A DNA stretch of 64,000 nucleotides from Bacteroidales bacterium (GCA_024401855.1 JAKSKH010000007.1:1-64000); one strand, 5' to 3'; shown: positions 43,542-54,963, numbered from the stretch's first letter. Translations and numbers: made by a program. Notes: generated from the letters alone by a model not told the origin.

Positions 43542-46055
43542 ATGGATGACGAGCAAAAGGTAACAGGTATCATCGAGCCTGTGGAGATTGATCAAGAGAT
43601 GAGGACCGCGTACATCGACTATTCGATGTCCGTCATCGTTTCCAGAGCCCTTCCCGATGCCAGGGACGGTCTCAAACCTGTACAGAGGCGAGTGCTTTAT
43701 GGAATGGACGGGCTCGGTCTCAACTATGGAGGGCAGACAAAGAAATCGGCTCGTATAGTGGGTGAGGTTCTCGGTAAGTTCCATCCGCACGGAGACTCAA
43801 GCGTCTATGACGCCATGGCCAGACTTGCCCAGGACTGGAATCAGAGGTATCCTCTTGTCTTCGGGCAGGGAAACTTCGGTTCAATGGACGGTGATCCCGT
43901 CGCCGCCATGCGTTATACCGAGGCCAAGCTTGCAAGGATGGCAGACGATGTTCTGGGTGATCTTGACAAGGATACGGTAGACATGCAGCCGAATTTCGAC
44001 GACTCTCTGGAGGAGCCCACCGTGCTTCCCACCAAGCTGCCTCTCCTGCTTCTCAACGGTTCTGCCGGTATCGCTGTGGGAATGGCCACCAACATGGCTC
44101 CCCACAATCTCGGGGAGTGCTGCGATGCAATCTGCGCGTACATAGATAATCCCGACATCTCCACCGAGGAGCTCATGGACCATATCAAGGGTCCGGATTT
44201 CCCTACAGGAGGCATAATCATGGGGCGCCAGGGTATAGTGGACGCCTTCAATACAGGAAGAGGCCGCGTTGTTGTAAGGGCCAGGACTGAAATAGAAGAG
44301 GCTGACAACGGTCGCGAGACCATTGTCGTCACTGAAGTGCCATACATGGTCAACAAGGCGGAAATGATTGCCCGTATAGGCGAGATGGTCCGCGACAAGA
44401 GGATAGAGGGCATTTCCGACATACGTGAACTCACGAACCGGGAAGGCATACGTATAGAGATACTCGTGAAGAAGGAGGCTAATGCCAACGTTGTTCTGAA
44501 CACGCTCTTCAAGTATACCGCCCTGCAGTCAAGCTTTGCCATCAACAACGTTGCTCTTGTGAAAGGACGTCCGCGCACCCTTACTCTCAAGGACATGCTG
44601 CGCGTTTTCGTCGATTTCCGTCACGAAGTGATAGTCCGCAGGACAAAGTTCGAACTCGACAAGGCTCTCAAGCGCGCCCACATCCTTGAGGCGCTGCTGC
44701 GTGCGATAGATGTCATAGATGAAATAATAGCCATCATCAGGGCCTCCAAGACCCCCGATGAGGCCAAGCGCGGCCTTATGGAAACCTTCGCGTTCGATGA
44801 GATTCAGGCGAGCGCCATCTGCGAGATGCGTCTCCGTCAGCTTACCGGACTTGAAAGGGAGAAGCTTCAGGCTGAGTATGACGAGCTTGAAACATTCATA
44901 GCCCATTGCCGTGAGGTGCTTGCAAGCGTTGAGATGCAACTCGGCATCGTCAAGCAGGAATGCATGGACATAAAGTCAAGGTACGGGGATCCGCGCCGCA
45001 CGGAAATCAGCATGAGCGAGGATGAATTCAATCCGGAGGACTTCTATGCCGATGAGGACGTGGTCATAACGATCTCCCACCTCGGCTACATAAAGCGTAC
45101 TCCGCTTTCTGAATTCCATACCCAGAGCCGCGGAGGTGTAGGAAAGAAGGGCAGCGCTACGCGTGACGAGGATTTCATAGAGCATATCTACGTCGCCAAC
45201 ATGCATTCTGTGATGCTGTTCTTCACCGACAAGGGAGTGCGGTACTGCAAGAAGGTTTACGAGCTTCCCGAGGGGACCAGGACTTCCAAGGGGCGTGCGG
45301 TTCAGAATCTGCTTGCAATCGATCAGGAAGACAAGATACGCACATACCTTAACATCCCTCTTCCCAAGAAGGGGGTTCCGGAAGTGCCGATGTTCGTAAC
45401 TCTCGTTACCAGGAACGGTATCGTGAAGAAAACCGATCTTGCGGATTACACCAATTCACGCAGTTTCAACAAGGGTATAATTGCCATCAACATACGTGAA
45501 GGGGATGAACTTCTTGACGCTCTCCTCACTGACGGAAGTCATGAAATAATGATAGCCGCAAGAGGCGGGCGCTGCTGCCGGTTCGATGAGAGCGAGCTCC
45601 GCTCCCTGGGGCGCAACTCTTCCGGTGTGCGCGGAATCAACCTTGATGAGGGAGATGAGGTTATAGGCGCGCTTTCCTGCAATCCTGAAGCGGATGACGC
45701 CGCAGGACGCACTATCCTTGTAGTAAGCGAGCACGGATACGGAAAACGCACCGACCTTCAGGAGTACAGAAAGACATCCAGGGGCGCCAAGGGTGTAAAG
45801 ACGATTAATATCACCGACAAGACTGGCCCGCTTGTTGCAATAAAGGATGTTACGGAAGAAAATGACCTTATGATCATAACCAAGTCCGGACTTACCATCA
45901 GGATGGATGTAGGCGAGATAAGGCTTGCCGGCCGTGCCACCCAGGGTGTCAAACTGATCAATATCCGTGAGGGGGATTCGATAGCCGCCGTATCTCCCGT
46001 TGCAAAGAATGATGAGGAGGACGTTGCCGGTGAGGTGGAGGAAAACAATAATTAA
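43542..46055 (+). CDS. gyrA: DNA gyrase subunit A
   Basis: Breakage-reunion subunit of gyrase, which introduces negative supercoils. The 837 residues contain [36 protein letters not shown], the catalytic Tyr in [11 protein letters not shown], and the quinolone-determining region [19 protein letters not shown] with Ser at the usual resistance position. The C-terminal beta-pinwheel (about 500-820) has six repeats and the gyrase box [10 protein letters not shown]. The TPR protein gene follows after 14 bases. Confidence 0.97.
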   Translation: MDDEQKVTGIIEPVEIDQEMRTAYIDYSMSVIVSRALPDARDGLKPVQRRVLYGMDGLGLNYGGQTKKSARIVGEVLGKFHPHGDSSVYDAMARLAQDWNQRYPLVFGQGNFGSMDGDPVAAMRYTEAKLARMADDVLGDLDKDTVDMQPNFDDSLEEPTVLPTKLPLLLLNGSAGIAVGMATNMAPHNLGECCDAICAYIDNPDISTEELMDHIKGPDFPTGGIIMGRQGIVDAFNTGRGRVVVRARTEIEEADNGRETIVVTEVPYMVNKAEMIARIGEMVRDKRIEGISDIRELTNREGIRIEILVKKEANANVVLNTLFKYTALQSSFAINNVALVKGRPRTLTLKDMLRVFVDFRHEVIVRRTKFELDKALKRAHILEALLRAIDVIDEIIAIIRASKTPDEAKRGLMETFAFDEIQASAICEMRLRQLTGLEREKLQAEYDELETFIAHCREVLASVEMQLGIVKQECMDIKSRYGDPRRTEISMSEDEFNPEDFYADEDVVITISHLGYIKRTPLSEFHTQSRGGVGKKGSATRDEDFIEHIYVANMHSVMLFFTDKGVRYCKKVYELPEGTRTSKGRAVQNLLAIDQEDKIRTYLNIPLPKKGVPEVPMFVTLVTRNGIVKKTDLADYTNSRSFNKGIIAINIREGDELLDALLTDGSHEIMIAARGGRCCRFDESELRSLGRNSSGVRGINLDEGDEVIGALSCNPEADDAAGRTILVVSEHGYGKRTDLQEYRKTSRGAKGVKTINITDKTGPLVAIKDVTEENDLMIITKSGLTIRMDVGEIRLAGRATQGVKLINIREGDSIAAVSPVAKNDEEDVAGEVEENNN

Positions 46056-46069
46056 CAGTATATAAAGTT

Positions 46070-47374
46070 ATGAAAAAGATTTTTTTGGTTTTGGCACTGT
46101 TTGCGACTTTGCAGTTCGCAAGTGCTCAGGATGTCAAATCTCCGGCTGCCGCAAAGGCTGCTGTGGAAAAGGCTCAGATTGCTACGGAGAATCCCAAGCA
46201 GAACACCAAGACTGCCACTTGGATCAAATATGGTCAGGCTATCATGGATGCTTATTCATCCCCTTCAGGAAACGTGATCCCCGGTATGGGTATGCAGGAG
46301 GTGGCTCTTCTCAACGGAAATGAGAAGCCTTCTTCCGAAGAGCAGGTAGTTGTAGGCGGACAGCCTATGATAAAGCAGGTTTTCGATAGGAAGAACCTCT
46401 ATTTTGACCGTGAGGGCAAACTGTCTGTGGTTGAGGTTACTAAACCCATAGTGGAGAATGCCCTTGACAAAGCTCTTGAAGCTTACAGCCAGGCTGCCAA
46501 ACTCGATGCCGGCGGACAGAAGACAAAGGATATCTCAGCTGCCCTGAAGAATATTTCCACCAAGTATACGGAAGAGGCCTACAGCCTGTACACCTTGGGA
46601 AAATATGCGGAGTCTTCAGTTGATTTCGAGAAGGCTTTCAACGCTGCCGGAACTGCTCCCTGCAGCGAGCTGGATACCAACTCAGTGTACAACACCGCGT
46701 TTACCGCAATGGCTGCGGGAGACAATGACCGCGCCAAGACATTCCTTGAGAAATGCCTTTCCTACAACTACTATGGAAGTGAGGGAGACGTCTTTGCAAG
46801 ACTTGCGATGATAGCTGAGGCAGCAAACGACAAGGAGGCTTCAAAGAACTATCTTGAGGAAGGTTTTACCAAGTTCCCCCAGAGCCAGAGCATCCTCATC
46901 GGTCTCATCAACTTCTATGTCAGCAGTGGAGAAAACACCGACAGGTTGTTTGAACTTATTGAGAATGCCAAGAAGAACGAGCCCAACAACGCATCGCTCT
47001 ACCGTGTTGAGGGAGATATCTACGATAAACTCGGTAACGAGGAAGCTGCACTGGCCGCATGGGACAAGTGTACTGAAATCAATCCTGATTTTGAATTCGG
47101 TCTTGCATCCAAGGGAATACATTACTACAACAAGGCCGTCGATCTTCAGGAGAAGGCTTCAAACGAAATGGACGATGCCAAGTACAATGCCCTTATTTCT
47201 GAGTTCGAGGCTTCTCTCAAGAGTTGCGTCGAGCCTTTCGAGAAAGCTTTCGAGCTTACAAAGGATGACAGCGTCAAGGCAAGCATAGCCGAATATCTCA
47301 AGAACGTCTGCTTCCGCTTCCGTGAGGATCCCGAGTTTGCGGCCAAGTATGAGAAATATTCACAGGTTCAGTAG
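46070..47374 (+). CDS. Exported TPR-repeat protein
   Basis: A 434-residue periplasmic protein with a signal peptide (MKKIFLVLALFATLQFASA). The body is helical, with TPR-like repeats: KYTEEAYSLYTLGKYAESSVDFEKAF, AGDNDRAKTFLEKCLSYNY, NASLYRVEGDIYDKLGNEEAALAAWDKCTEINPDFEFG. TPR proteins in the envelope scaffold other proteins; the partner is unknown. It lies 14 bases after gyrA, so the two are probably co-transcribed. In my recollection a TPR protein after gyrA is common in Bacteroidales. Confidence 0.83.
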   Translation: MKKIFLVLALFATLQFASAQDVKSPAAAKAAVEKAQIATENPKQNTKTATWIKYGQAIMDAYSSPSGNVIPGMGMQEVALLNGNEKPSSEEQVVVGGQPMIKQVFDRKNLYFDREGKLSVVEVTKPIVENALDKALEAYSQAAKLDAGGQKTKDISAALKNISTKYTEEAYSLYTLGKYAESSVDFEKAFNAAGTAPCSELDTNSVYNTAFTAMAAGDNDRAKTFLEKCLSYNYYGSEGDVFARLAMIAEAANDKEASKNYLEEGFTKFPQSQSILIGLINFYVSSGENTDRLFELIENAKKNEPNNASLYRVEGDIYDKLGNEEAALAAWDKCTEINPDFEFGLASKGIHYYNKAVDLQEKASNEMDDAKYNALISEFEASLKSCVEPFEKAFELTKDDSVKASIAEYLKNVCFRFREDPEFAAKYEKYSQVQ

Positions 47375-47376
47375 AT

Positions 47377-48468
47377 TCAATCGGCAATTCCGGTCGCTTT
47401 CCTGACTCTGTCCAAGGTCTCGACCATATTGTCGTAATCGCTTTTAATGAGCCAGTCGCCTTTGCGGCTGGCCCATTTTTTTACAGGTATTGTCGTGTAA
47501 CTGTCCGTGAGTCTGCCGGGCAGGCAGCACCATAGGAAATGCAGTTCCGGTTCAAGCATCTTTTTCCTTCCGGAGAACCTGTCGTATTCGAAACGGAGGG
47601 TCACTGCCAGTTCCAGACGGGTGTTTGTTGCGCTCATGTTGGAGACAGCATTGCCCATCGAGTAGATTACGGGAACCTTGCCTATGTGACAACTGTCCTG
47701 GACTACGTGCGGATGTGACCCGACAATTGCGTCGGCTCCCTGCAAAACCAGCCATTCCGCCCATTCTTCCTGTCTTGAGGAGTGCTTCAATTTATATTCC
47801 TCTCCCCAGTGAGGAAGCACCAGAATAAAGTCCGCCTTTTCCGACCTGGCCTTCCCGAAGGCTTCCGACAGGCTCTCCCTGTCCATATATTCGACCTTGG
47901 GCCATCCGTCCTGACGGGGATTGTTGGTACCGTATGTGAAATTGATTATTGCAATCCTGATGTCTTTCCCCTCTATCATGAGCGGAAAGGTCCTTTCCCT
48001 TTCTTCTTCAGATCTGGAACAGCCGGTGAATTCTGTGCCAAGGCTGTCTCTGAGGGAGGAATATAACGCCAGAGTGCGTTCAAGACCTGTCTTGCCCCTG
48101 TCCATGATATGGTTGTTTGCTGTAAGAAGGACATCCGCACCGCATTCGCCGGCAATGTAATCCGCTATATATTCAGGACTTGAGAAGGCCGGGTATCCGC
48201 TGTACGGCTTGCCGGCAAGGGTCATTTCCATATTGGCTATGCAGAAGTCTGCTTTGTTCATCATATCCGCAATGCCTGAAAGGAACTTTCTGTGATCGTA
48301 TCCGAACTGCGCGGAATGCATCATCACGTCCCCGATTACAAACAGTTCCAGAGTGTCTTTCCCGTCCGGAATCATCTTCGGATACGGGATGGAATATTTC
48401 AACTGGGCAGCGCTTCTGCCCGATGCCAGAAGCAGTACAAACAATATGGCGGTAACGATTTTGCGCAT
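47377..48468 (-). CDS. CapA family protein (PGA_cap domain)
   Basis: A 363-residue exported protein with a calcineurin-like PGA_cap domain: ELFVIGDVMMHSAQFGYD, DFCIANMEMTLAG, VLLTANNHIMDRGKTGLERTL, FILVLPHWGEEY and ADAIVGSHPHVVQD. The last contains the usual metal-binding His pair. Members are linked to poly-gamma-glutamate capsules, but most have no proven function. The start at 48468 (MRKIVTAILF, signal peptide) is used because the promoter box covers the in-frame TTG at 48480. Confidence 0.85.
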   Translation of the reverse strand: MRKIVTAILFVLLLASGRSAAQLKYSIPYPKMIPDGKDTLELFVIGDVMMHSAQFGYDHRKFLSGIADMMNKADFCIANMEMTLAGKPYSGYPAFSSPEYIADYIAGECGADVLLTANNHIMDRGKTGLERTLALYSSLRDSLGTEFTGCSRSEEERERTFPLMIEGKDIRIAIINFTYGTNNPRQDGWPKVEYMDRESLSEAFGKARSEKADFILVLPHWGEEYKLKHSSRQEEWAEWLVLQGADAIVGSHPHVVQDSCHIGKVPVIYSMGNAVSNMSATNTRLELAVTLRFEYDRFSGRKKMLEPELHFLWCCLPGRLTDSYTTIPVKKWASRKGDWLIKSDYDNMVETLDRVRKATGIAD

Positions 48469-48477
48469 GGTGCACTG

Positions 48478-48485
48478 CAAATATA
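48478..48485 (-). promoter_or_regulatory. capA promoter box
   Basis: CAAATATA (minus strand TATATTTG), nine bases before the ATG at 48468. Confidence 0.55.
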
Positions 48486-48519
48486 AGAATCTGTTTCTTT
48501 TCTTTTATTCAACTTTTAC

Positions 48520-48527
48520 TAATTTTG
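48520..48527 (+). promoter_or_regulatory. Promoter box for the SPOR-leuS-yitT operon
   Basis: TAATTTTG, six bases before the ATG at 48534. Confidence 0.5.
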
Positions 48528-48533
48528 TAAGTT

Positions 48534-49025
48534 ATGAGAAAAATCGTGATTTTCATCCTTTTGGGTGCCCTGACGTTGACTTTCAGCGGTTGTGACATGT
48601 TCCGGAAACTTGCCGGAAGGCCTACTTCTGCGGATATTGCGGCAAAGAAAGCCGCCATCGAACTTGCAGAAAAAAACAGGAAGGCGGAACAGGCAAAGGC
48701 CGATTCGCTTGAACAGGCTGCGTCAACGGCAAGTTTCGATATGGAACTGGTGGGATGGAGGGAACTCAAACCGGAATCAAGGCAAGCCCTGGGCAGCAAG
48801 TATTATATTGTTGCGGGTGTGTTCGGGAAACGTTCCAACGCGGAGTCCCTGCGCCGGCAGATTGAGGCCAAGGGATACGAAACCGCTCTGCTTGAGTATG
48901 CCAGCGGCATGATTGCTGTCGGTGTATGCCCGTCCTCCTCACTCCCCGAAGCTTTTTCTTCATTGGAAAAACTGAAGAAGGAATCGTTTTGCCCCAAGGA
49001 AGCCTGGATTTTTGAAAATATCTAG
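48534..49025 (+). CDS. SPOR domain lipoprotein
   Basis: A 163-residue lipoprotein (lipobox TFSGC, Cys at 20) with an Ala/Lys/Glu-rich helix (about 30-65) and a C-terminal SPOR domain: YYIVAGVFGKRSNAESLRRQIEAKGYETALLEYASGMIAVGVC. SPOR domains bind glycan strands stripped of stem peptides at division sites. It heads the operon with the M28-TonB protein, leuS and the two YitT proteins. Confidence 0.85.
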   Translation: MRKIVIFILLGALTLTFSGCDMFRKLAGRPTSADIAAKKAAIELAEKNRKAEQAKADSLEQAASTASFDMELVGWRELKPESRQALGSKYYIVAGVFGKRSNAESLRRQIEAKGYETALLEYASGMIAVGVCPSSSLPEAFSSLEKLKKESFCPKEAWIFENI

Positions 49026-49031
49026 CATCGG

Positions 49032-50351
49032 ATGAAAAAACTTTTCGTATTCCTGTCCGTTTTCATTGCGCTGGAAGTTTCCGCCCAGTACAAGGATTCT
49101 CCATATTCCGGCTTGAATGAGAGCGAGGTCAGCGAGTCCATGAGGGAGCATATCGGATTTCTTTCCTCCGCATTGCTGGAAGGAAGAAAGGCCGGTTCTC
49201 AGGGTGAAAAGGAAGCGGCTGAGTATGTGAGCGATGTGCTTGAGTCCTATGGAGTGGACCTGCTTTCGGGGCAATCGGGTGATCTTTTCGGGCTCAAGAG
49301 AGAAGACGGAGACACCCTTACTTCCAGAAATGTGGTAGGTTTCATCCCGGGGTATGACCGTAACCTGAGGAATCATTACATAGTCATCGGTGCCCGTCTT
49401 GATAATCTTGGAACCATGAAATTCACCGTTGATGGCGAGACGAAGGAAAAAGTCTTTTACGGGGCGAACGGGAACGCTTCAGGTCTTGCCATGCTGATGC
49501 AGCTTGCAGGGCGTCTGAGTTCCAACAGACTGTTACTGAAAAGATCGGTCATAATCGCCGCCTTCGGCTCGTCCCTGGAGATGTCTGCCGGTTCGTGGTA
49601 CTTCCTCAACCGTTCGTTCAAGGATGTTGACAACATTGATGCAATGATTAACCTGGATATGCTTGGGACCGGTTCAAATGGCTTTTATTGCTATACTTCG
49701 TCAAATGAAGACCTAAATGACATTGTGTCGGCGTTGTCGAACACTCTTCAGCCTGTCCAACCGCGTCTGGTGAGCAGAGAGCCTGTAAGTTCTGACCACC
49801 GGTCTTTTTATGAGAAGGAAATACCTTCAATACTGTTCACTACCGGAATATTTCCTGAATACAACACTGAACGTGACACTGAATCCATAATAGAATACCA
49901 GGATATGGAAAGGGAGTTGGAGTACATCTATTACTTTTCGATTTCCCTTGCCAACGGAAACAAGCCTGATTTCCGTCGGGAAGACGAGACCAGGAAAAAA
50001 ACAATATTCGAGAGGGAGGTTGTACCGTATTACGAGTGTGACACCAAGCCTGTGTTCCTGGGCTCAAGCGATCCGGCGTACTTCCTGAAAAAATGGGTAT
50101 ACGTGTATCTCCGCTATCCTGAAGAGGCTGTGCGTGACGGAATACAGGGGCGTGTTCTGGTGGATTTTATAATAGATGAGAAAGGCAGGATCACAGATGT
50201 GACCGTGAGGAAGGGAGTGGATCCCCTCCTGGATGAGGAGGCCGTGAGGGTTATCAAGGCGGCTCCGGACTGGAAACCCGGAAAGGTTAACGGAGTGAAG
50301 GTCAAGGCCGGTGTTTCCGTGTATGTGGATTTCAAACTAAAAAAAAGATAA
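49032..50351 (+). CDS. Inactive-looking M28 peptidase fused to a TonB C-terminal domain
   Basis: A 439-residue periplasmic protein (signal MKKLFVFLSVFIALEVSA). Residues about 35-310 have the M28 aminopeptidase fold, but key zinc residues are changed: the first His is R122 (IGARLDNLG), the bridging Asp is N146 (GANGNASG) and the Glu-Glu pair is S180-S181. Only D209 (NLDMLG) and H256 (SDHRSF) remain. Residues about 345-439 are a TonB C-terminal domain (YVYLRYPEEAVRDGIQGRVLVDFIIDEKGRITDV ... SVYVDFKLKK). No membrane anchor precedes it, so it is not a normal TonB. It lies six bases after the SPOR gene and nine before leuS. Confidence 0.85.
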   Translation: MKKLFVFLSVFIALEVSAQYKDSPYSGLNESEVSESMREHIGFLSSALLEGRKAGSQGEKEAAEYVSDVLESYGVDLLSGQSGDLFGLKREDGDTLTSRNVVGFIPGYDRNLRNHYIVIGARLDNLGTMKFTVDGETKEKVFYGANGNASGLAMLMQLAGRLSSNRLLLKRSVIIAAFGSSLEMSAGSWYFLNRSFKDVDNIDAMINLDMLGTGSNGFYCYTSSNEDLNDIVSALSNTLQPVQPRLVSREPVSSDHRSFYEKEIPSILFTTGIFPEYNTERDTESIIEYQDMERELEYIYYFSISLANGNKPDFRREDETRKKTIFEREVVPYYECDTKPVFLGSSDPAYFLKKWVYVYLRYPEEAVRDGIQGRVLVDFIIDEKGRITDVTVRKGVDPLLDEEAVRVIKAAPDWKPGKVNGVKVKAGVSVYVDFKLKKR

Positions 50352-50360
50352 AATACAGAT

Positions 50361-53093
50361 ATGGCAGATTACGATTTCAAGGCCATTGAAACCAAATGGC
50401 AGAAGTATTGGGCTGAAAATGGAACATTCAGGGTCAGGGAAGATGATTCCAAACCGAAATTTTATGTTCTTGACATGTTTCCCTACCCTTCAGGAGCAGG
50501 TTTGCATGTGGGTCATCCCCTGGGCTATATTGCAAGTGATATCTTCTCACGTTACAAGAGGCTCAAGGGCTTCAATGTCCTTCACCCGATGGGCTATGAC
50601 GCTTTCGGTCTGCCTGCGGAACAATATGCGATAAAGACAGGCCAGCATCCTGAAAAGACAACGAGCGACAATATAGCCAGATACCGCCGTCAGCTTGACA
50701 GGATAGGCTTTTCCTATGACTGGAGCAGGGAAGTGCGTACCTGCGATCCCGGATTTTACAAATGGACGCAATGGGCTTTCCTCAAGATGTTCGACAGCTG
50801 GTATGACCCCGATGCGGACAAGGCCCGTCCGATATCCGAACTTGTTGCAAGGTTTGAAAGTACGGGATACAACGGAATAGCCCCGGATGTATGGAAGAAT
50901 GCGTCCGACAAGGAGAAGTCCGATATCCTCATGAACTACCGTATCGCATACCAGGGTGAGACTTCCGTAAACTGGTGTGAGGGGCTTGGGACCGTTCTTG
51001 CCAATGATGAGGTTAAGGACGGACTCAGTGTCAGAGACGGATTCCCTGTTGAACAGAAGAAGATGAAACAGTGGCAGTTGCGCGTTTCTGCCTATGCCGG
51101 GCGTCTGCTTGATTCCCTTGACAGGCTGGCATGGACCGATTCCCTTAAGGAAATGCAGAGAAACTGGATAGGCAAGTCGGAAGGTACGGAAATGGTGTTC
51201 AATACCATTTGCGAAGGCCGCGAGATGCCTGTGACGATCTTCACCACAAGGGCGGATACGGTGTTCGGAGTCACATTTATGGTACTTGCTCCTGAAAGCG
51301 ACCTTGTTCCCCTGCTCACTTCTTCGGAACAGAAGGAGGAAGTGGAGAAGTATCTCAAATACGTCAAGACCAAGACGGAACGTGAGCGTATCATGGAAAC
51401 CCGCACCGTTACCGGAGTGTTTACAGGTTCTTATGGAATTAATCCCCTTACAGGGAAGAAGGTTCCCATATGGATATCAGAATACGTGCTGTCCGGATAT
51501 GGTACCGGTGCAATCATGGCCGTTCCGGCGCACGACAGCAGGGACTATGCTTTCGCCAGAAAGTTCAATCTGCCCATAATTCCCCTGATTGAAGGCTGTG
51601 ATGTATCTGAGGAAAGTTTCGATGCCAAGGAAGGAAAGATGTGCAATTCAGGTTTCCTCGACGGTATGGATGTCAAGGATGCCATCGAGGCGGCCAAGGA
51701 TTATGTAGAGGCTCACGGTCTTGGCAGGCGCAAGACTAACTATCGTCTGCGCGATGCCATTTTCTCCCGTCAGCGCTACTGGGGAGAGCCGTTCCCGATT
51801 TACTATAAGGACGGTGTCGCCACGGCCGTTCCGGAAGAGGACCTTCCGCTTGTACTTCCTCCTATGGACTCATTCAAACCTACGGGAGAAGTTCCTCTCG
51901 CCCGCGTGAAGGACTGGACGTACAAGGGTTATCCTCTTGAGACCAGCACAATGCCCGGATTTGCCGGATCGAGCGCGTATTATCTCAGATATATGGACCC
52001 GCACGATTCCGATGCGCTTGTCGACCGCAAGGTCAATGAGTATTGGAGGGATGTCGACCTCTACATAGGAGGAACCGAGCATGCTACGGGGCATCTGATC
52101 TATTCCCGTTTCTGGAACAAGTTCCTCTATGATCTCGGTTACGTGTGTGAGGATGAGCCTTTCCGCAAGCTCGTCAACCAGGGAATGATTCAGGGACGTT
52201 CGAACTTCGTGTACAGGATAGTCGGGACCAACACCTTCGTCTCATACGGCCTCAAAAAGGACTATGACACTACTGAAATCCACGTCGACATCAATCTGGT
52301 CACCAATGACAAACTTGACATCGAGGGATTCAAGGCCTGGAGCGCCGAATATGCCGATGCCGACTTTGTGCTTGAAAACGGGGAATATATATGCGGATGG
52401 GCAGTGGAGAAGATGAGCAAGAGCATGTACAACGTGGTCAATCCTGACGACATATGTGACACATACGGAGCCGACACTCTACGTCTTTACGAGATGTTCC
52501 TCGGACCTCTTGAGCAGAGCAAGCCCTGGGATACCAATGGAATAGACGGAGTCAACAGATTCCTGAAGAAATTCTGGCGCCTGTTCAGGGACAGGGAAAA
52601 CTGGCTTGTCACAGATGAGGAGCCCACAAAGGCTGAGCTTAAGGAACTCCATAAACTCATAAAGAAGGAGCAGGAAGACATAGAGGCATTCTCGTTCAAC
52701 ACCACTATCAGTGCATTCATGATTGCCGTGAACGAACTGACTGCCATGAAGTGCGGCAAAAGGGCCGTTCTTGAGCCCTTGGTTGTGCTCCTCAGTCCGT
52801 TTGCGCCGCATATTGCCGAGGAACTGTGGCATCAGCTCGGACATGATGACACTGTCACTTTTGCCCGCTTCCCCGAATTCGTCCCTGCCTATGCCGCTGA
52901 AGATACTGTTACATATCCTGTACAGTTCAACGGAAAGATGCGTTTCACGGTTGATATGCCCAGGAGCGCAAGCCCCTCTGAGGTGGAGGCCGCCATACGT
53001 CCCATGGAACAGACCGCCAGGTACGTTGGAGAACAGAAGATTGTCAAGGTTATCGTCGTTCCCGGGAGGATCATCAACATTGTGGTAAAATGA
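50361..53093 (+). CDS. leuS: Leucyl-tRNA synthetase
   Basis: Charges tRNA-Leu. The 910 residues carry the class I HIGH-type motif in [16 protein letters not shown], the CP1 editing domain with [14 protein letters not shown] and [12 protein letters not shown], the [10 protein letters not shown] region, and KMSKS in [15 protein letters not shown]. There is also an anticodon-binding domain and a short C-terminal extension. The ATG at 50361 leads directly to [15 protein letters not shown]. It overlaps the first yitT by four bases. Confidence 0.97.
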   Translation: MADYDFKAIETKWQKYWAENGTFRVREDDSKPKFYVLDMFPYPSGAGLHVGHPLGYIASDIFSRYKRLKGFNVLHPMGYDAFGLPAEQYAIKTGQHPEKTTSDNIARYRRQLDRIGFSYDWSREVRTCDPGFYKWTQWAFLKMFDSWYDPDADKARPISELVARFESTGYNGIAPDVWKNASDKEKSDILMNYRIAYQGETSVNWCEGLGTVLANDEVKDGLSVRDGFPVEQKKMKQWQLRVSAYAGRLLDSLDRLAWTDSLKEMQRNWIGKSEGTEMVFNTICEGREMPVTIFTTRADTVFGVTFMVLAPESDLVPLLTSSEQKEEVEKYLKYVKTKTERERIMETRTVTGVFTGSYGINPLTGKKVPIWISEYVLSGYGTGAIMAVPAHDSRDYAFARKFNLPIIPLIEGCDVSEESFDAKEGKMCNSGFLDGMDVKDAIEAAKDYVEAHGLGRRKTNYRLRDAIFSRQRYWGEPFPIYYKDGVATAVPEEDLPLVLPPMDSFKPTGEVPLARVKDWTYKGYPLETSTMPGFAGSSAYYLRYMDPHDSDALVDRKVNEYWRDVDLYIGGTEHATGHLIYSRFWNKFLYDLGYVCEDEPFRKLVNQGMIQGRSNFVYRIVGTNTFVSYGLKKDYDTTEIHVDINLVTNDKLDIEGFKAWSAEYADADFVLENGEYICGWAVEKMSKSMYNVVNPDDICDTYGADTLRLYEMFLGPLEQSKPWDTNGIDGVNRFLKKFWRLFRDRENWLVTDEEPTKAELKELHKLIKKEQEDIEAFSFNTTISAFMIAVNELTAMKCGKRAVLEPLVVLLSPFAPHIAEELWHQLGHDDTVTFARFPEFVPAYAAEDTVTYPVQFNGKMRFTVDMPRSASPSEVEAAIRPMEQTARYVGEQKIVKVIVVPGRIINIVVK

Positions 53094-54013
53094 AACTGAA
53101 GGAAGGGAAACTGAATATCCTGAAGGATTATCTGATTCTCACTGCGGCCTGTTTCATCTTTGCCATGGCGTGGGAGATGTTCATGATTCCCAACGGCATG
53201 TCTGCAGGAGGATTCATGGGGCTTTGCACCATTATCCAGTATGCTACCGGAGGGCTCATACAGGCCCAGTATTCATATATAGTCCTTAATGCCGTTCTGA
53301 TTGTCATAGCGGTCATGGCCATGGGCATAGGTTTTGGTTTCCGCACTCTTTATTGCATTGCAATGTCTTCCCTTGCAATGGAAGTTCTGGCTGATATCCC
53401 GGCATTGTACAGCCTCCCCGGTATGTTCTTCTATGTCAGGGAAACAGTACTTATTCCAATCATAGCCGGAGTTCTTGAAGCCACTGGAATAGGTCTTGTT
53501 CTCAGGTACGGCGGCAGCACGGGAGGAACTGACATTGTTGCCCTTATGATCAACAAGTACTGGCCTGTATCTCTCAGTGCAGCCTTCCTGATTCTTGACC
53601 TGCTGGTGTGTTCAATGCTTCTTTTCCTTCCGGAGAAGAATTTTTCCGACATGTGCTACGGTCTGGTGGAACTTGTCACGTTCTCCCTCATGATAGACAC
53701 TGTCGTCGGTGGAAAGAAGTCTTCTTTCCAGCTTATGGTGTTCTCCAGGGAGCATGAAAGGATAGCCGACTATATCCTCAATGATATGGACCGGGGAGTG
53801 ACTGTCCTCAGGGCTCAGGGGTGGTATACCAAGAAAGAAAGGGACGTCCTTCTGGTGCTCATCAGCAGAAAGCAGCTGGCCGCCCTGTCAAGGTATATCA
53901 AGGAGATCGATCCGAAAGCATTCATGACGGTGTCTCCGGTCGGTGCCGTATATGGAGAGGGTTTCGAGGAGATCAAGACCGGTATAAGAAAGAAAAAAGC
54001 TAATCTTGAATGA
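53090..54013 (+). CDS. YitT family membrane protein (first copy)
   Basis: A 307-residue protein with five to six predicted membrane helices and a C-terminal DUF2179 domain (about 215-300; [27 protein letters not shown] ... [19 protein letters not shown]). Conserved family segments are [18 protein letters not shown] and [19 protein letters not shown]. YitT proteins are presumed transporters or sensors of unknown substrate. It is coupled to leuS and to the second copy by ATGA overlaps. Confidence 0.88.
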   Translation: MKLKEGKLNILKDYLILTAACFIFAMAWEMFMIPNGMSAGGFMGLCTIIQYATGGLIQAQYSYIVLNAVLIVIAVMAMGIGFGFRTLYCIAMSSLAMEVLADIPALYSLPGMFFYVRETVLIPIIAGVLEATGIGLVLRYGGSTGGTDIVALMINKYWPVSLSAAFLILDLLVCSMLLFLPEKNFSDMCYGLVELVTFSLMIDTVVGGKKSSFQLMVFSREHERIADYILNDMDRGVTVLRAQGWYTKKERDVLLVLISRKQLAALSRYIKEIDPKAFMTVSPVGAVYGEGFEEIKTGIRKKKANLE

Positions 54014-54951
54014 AAACTGATAAATTTTCAATCTGGAGATTTCTTAAGGAATACGGTTTGATAACCGTGGGAATCCTTGTCTACGTGTTAGGGTGGAATG
54101 TCTTCCTTGTTCCGAACAACCTTGTGGGAGGGGGTGTGACCGGTATCGCGTCCATTGTCCAGTATGCCACCAAAGGACTCATAAAAATCGGTGTGACATA
54201 TTTCGTCCTGAACATAGGTCTTATCCTTCTGGCACTTTATACCCTCGGTAAAGGTTTCGGAGGCAAGACCATATATGCCATCATACTTTCTTCCATAGGA
54301 TTGAGTGCGCTTCAGGGAGTCATTCCCGAAGACATTGTCAAAACACTTGCTGTTGACAACGGAAAACTGATGAGCACCATCATGGGAGGCCTTCTTGTGG
54401 GAGTCGGGATAGGAATGTCCATGTCACAGGGAGGGAGCACCGGAGGAACTGACATCATCGCCCTTGTCGTGAACAAATACCGCAATGTTTCCCCGGGAAG
54501 GATGATACTGGCCACGGATTCCCTGATAATCCTGTCATCTCTTCTTGTCCCTTCATACACCCCTTCCGGAGAACTTATGCCTTTTACCGAGAAGATAACG
54601 ACCGTAGTATATGGCTTTATCCTCATTACAATCATCAGCTTTGTCCTTGATGCATATCTCTCCGGTTCCAGACAATCCGTACAGTTGTTCATCCTTTCCT
54701 CCCGTTATGCGGAAATTGCGGATTTCATCACAAAGGAAATGCACAGGGGAGTTACTGTCCTGGACGGTAAGGGGTGGTATACCAAGAGCTCTACGGAAGT
54801 GCTTATGGTTCTGACAAGGAAGACGGATTTGAACATCATGTTGAAGTCAATAAAAAGGATTGACCCGAATGCCTTCCTTTCTGTTTCTTCAGTTACCGGA
54901 GTATATGGCAGGGGTTTTGAGACGCTGAAATACAAACAAAAAGATAAATAG
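54010..54951 (+). CDS. YitT family membrane protein (second copy)
   Basis: A 313-residue paralogue of the preceding gene with the same order: [45 protein letters not shown] and the DUF2179 tail GVTVLDGKGWYTKSSTEVLMVLTRK ... DPNAFLSVSSVTGVYGRGF. The two have clearly diverged, so the duplication is old. They probably act as a heteromer. A strong inverted repeat lies about 26 bases after the stop. Confidence 0.88.
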   Translation: MKTDKFSIWRFLKEYGLITVGILVYVLGWNVFLVPNNLVGGGVTGIASIVQYATKGLIKIGVTYFVLNIGLILLALYTLGKGFGGKTIYAIILSSIGLSALQGVIPEDIVKTLAVDNGKLMSTIMGGLLVGVGIGMSMSQGGSTGGTDIIALVVNKYRNVSPGRMILATDSLIILSSLLVPSYTPSGELMPFTEKITTVVYGFILITIISFVLDAYLSGSRQSVQLFILSSRYAEIADFITKEMHRGVTVLDGKGWYTKSSTEVLMVLTRKTDLNIMLKSIKRIDPNAFLSVSSVTGVYGRGFETLKYKQKDK

Positions 54952-54963
54952 TTTTTAAAAACA

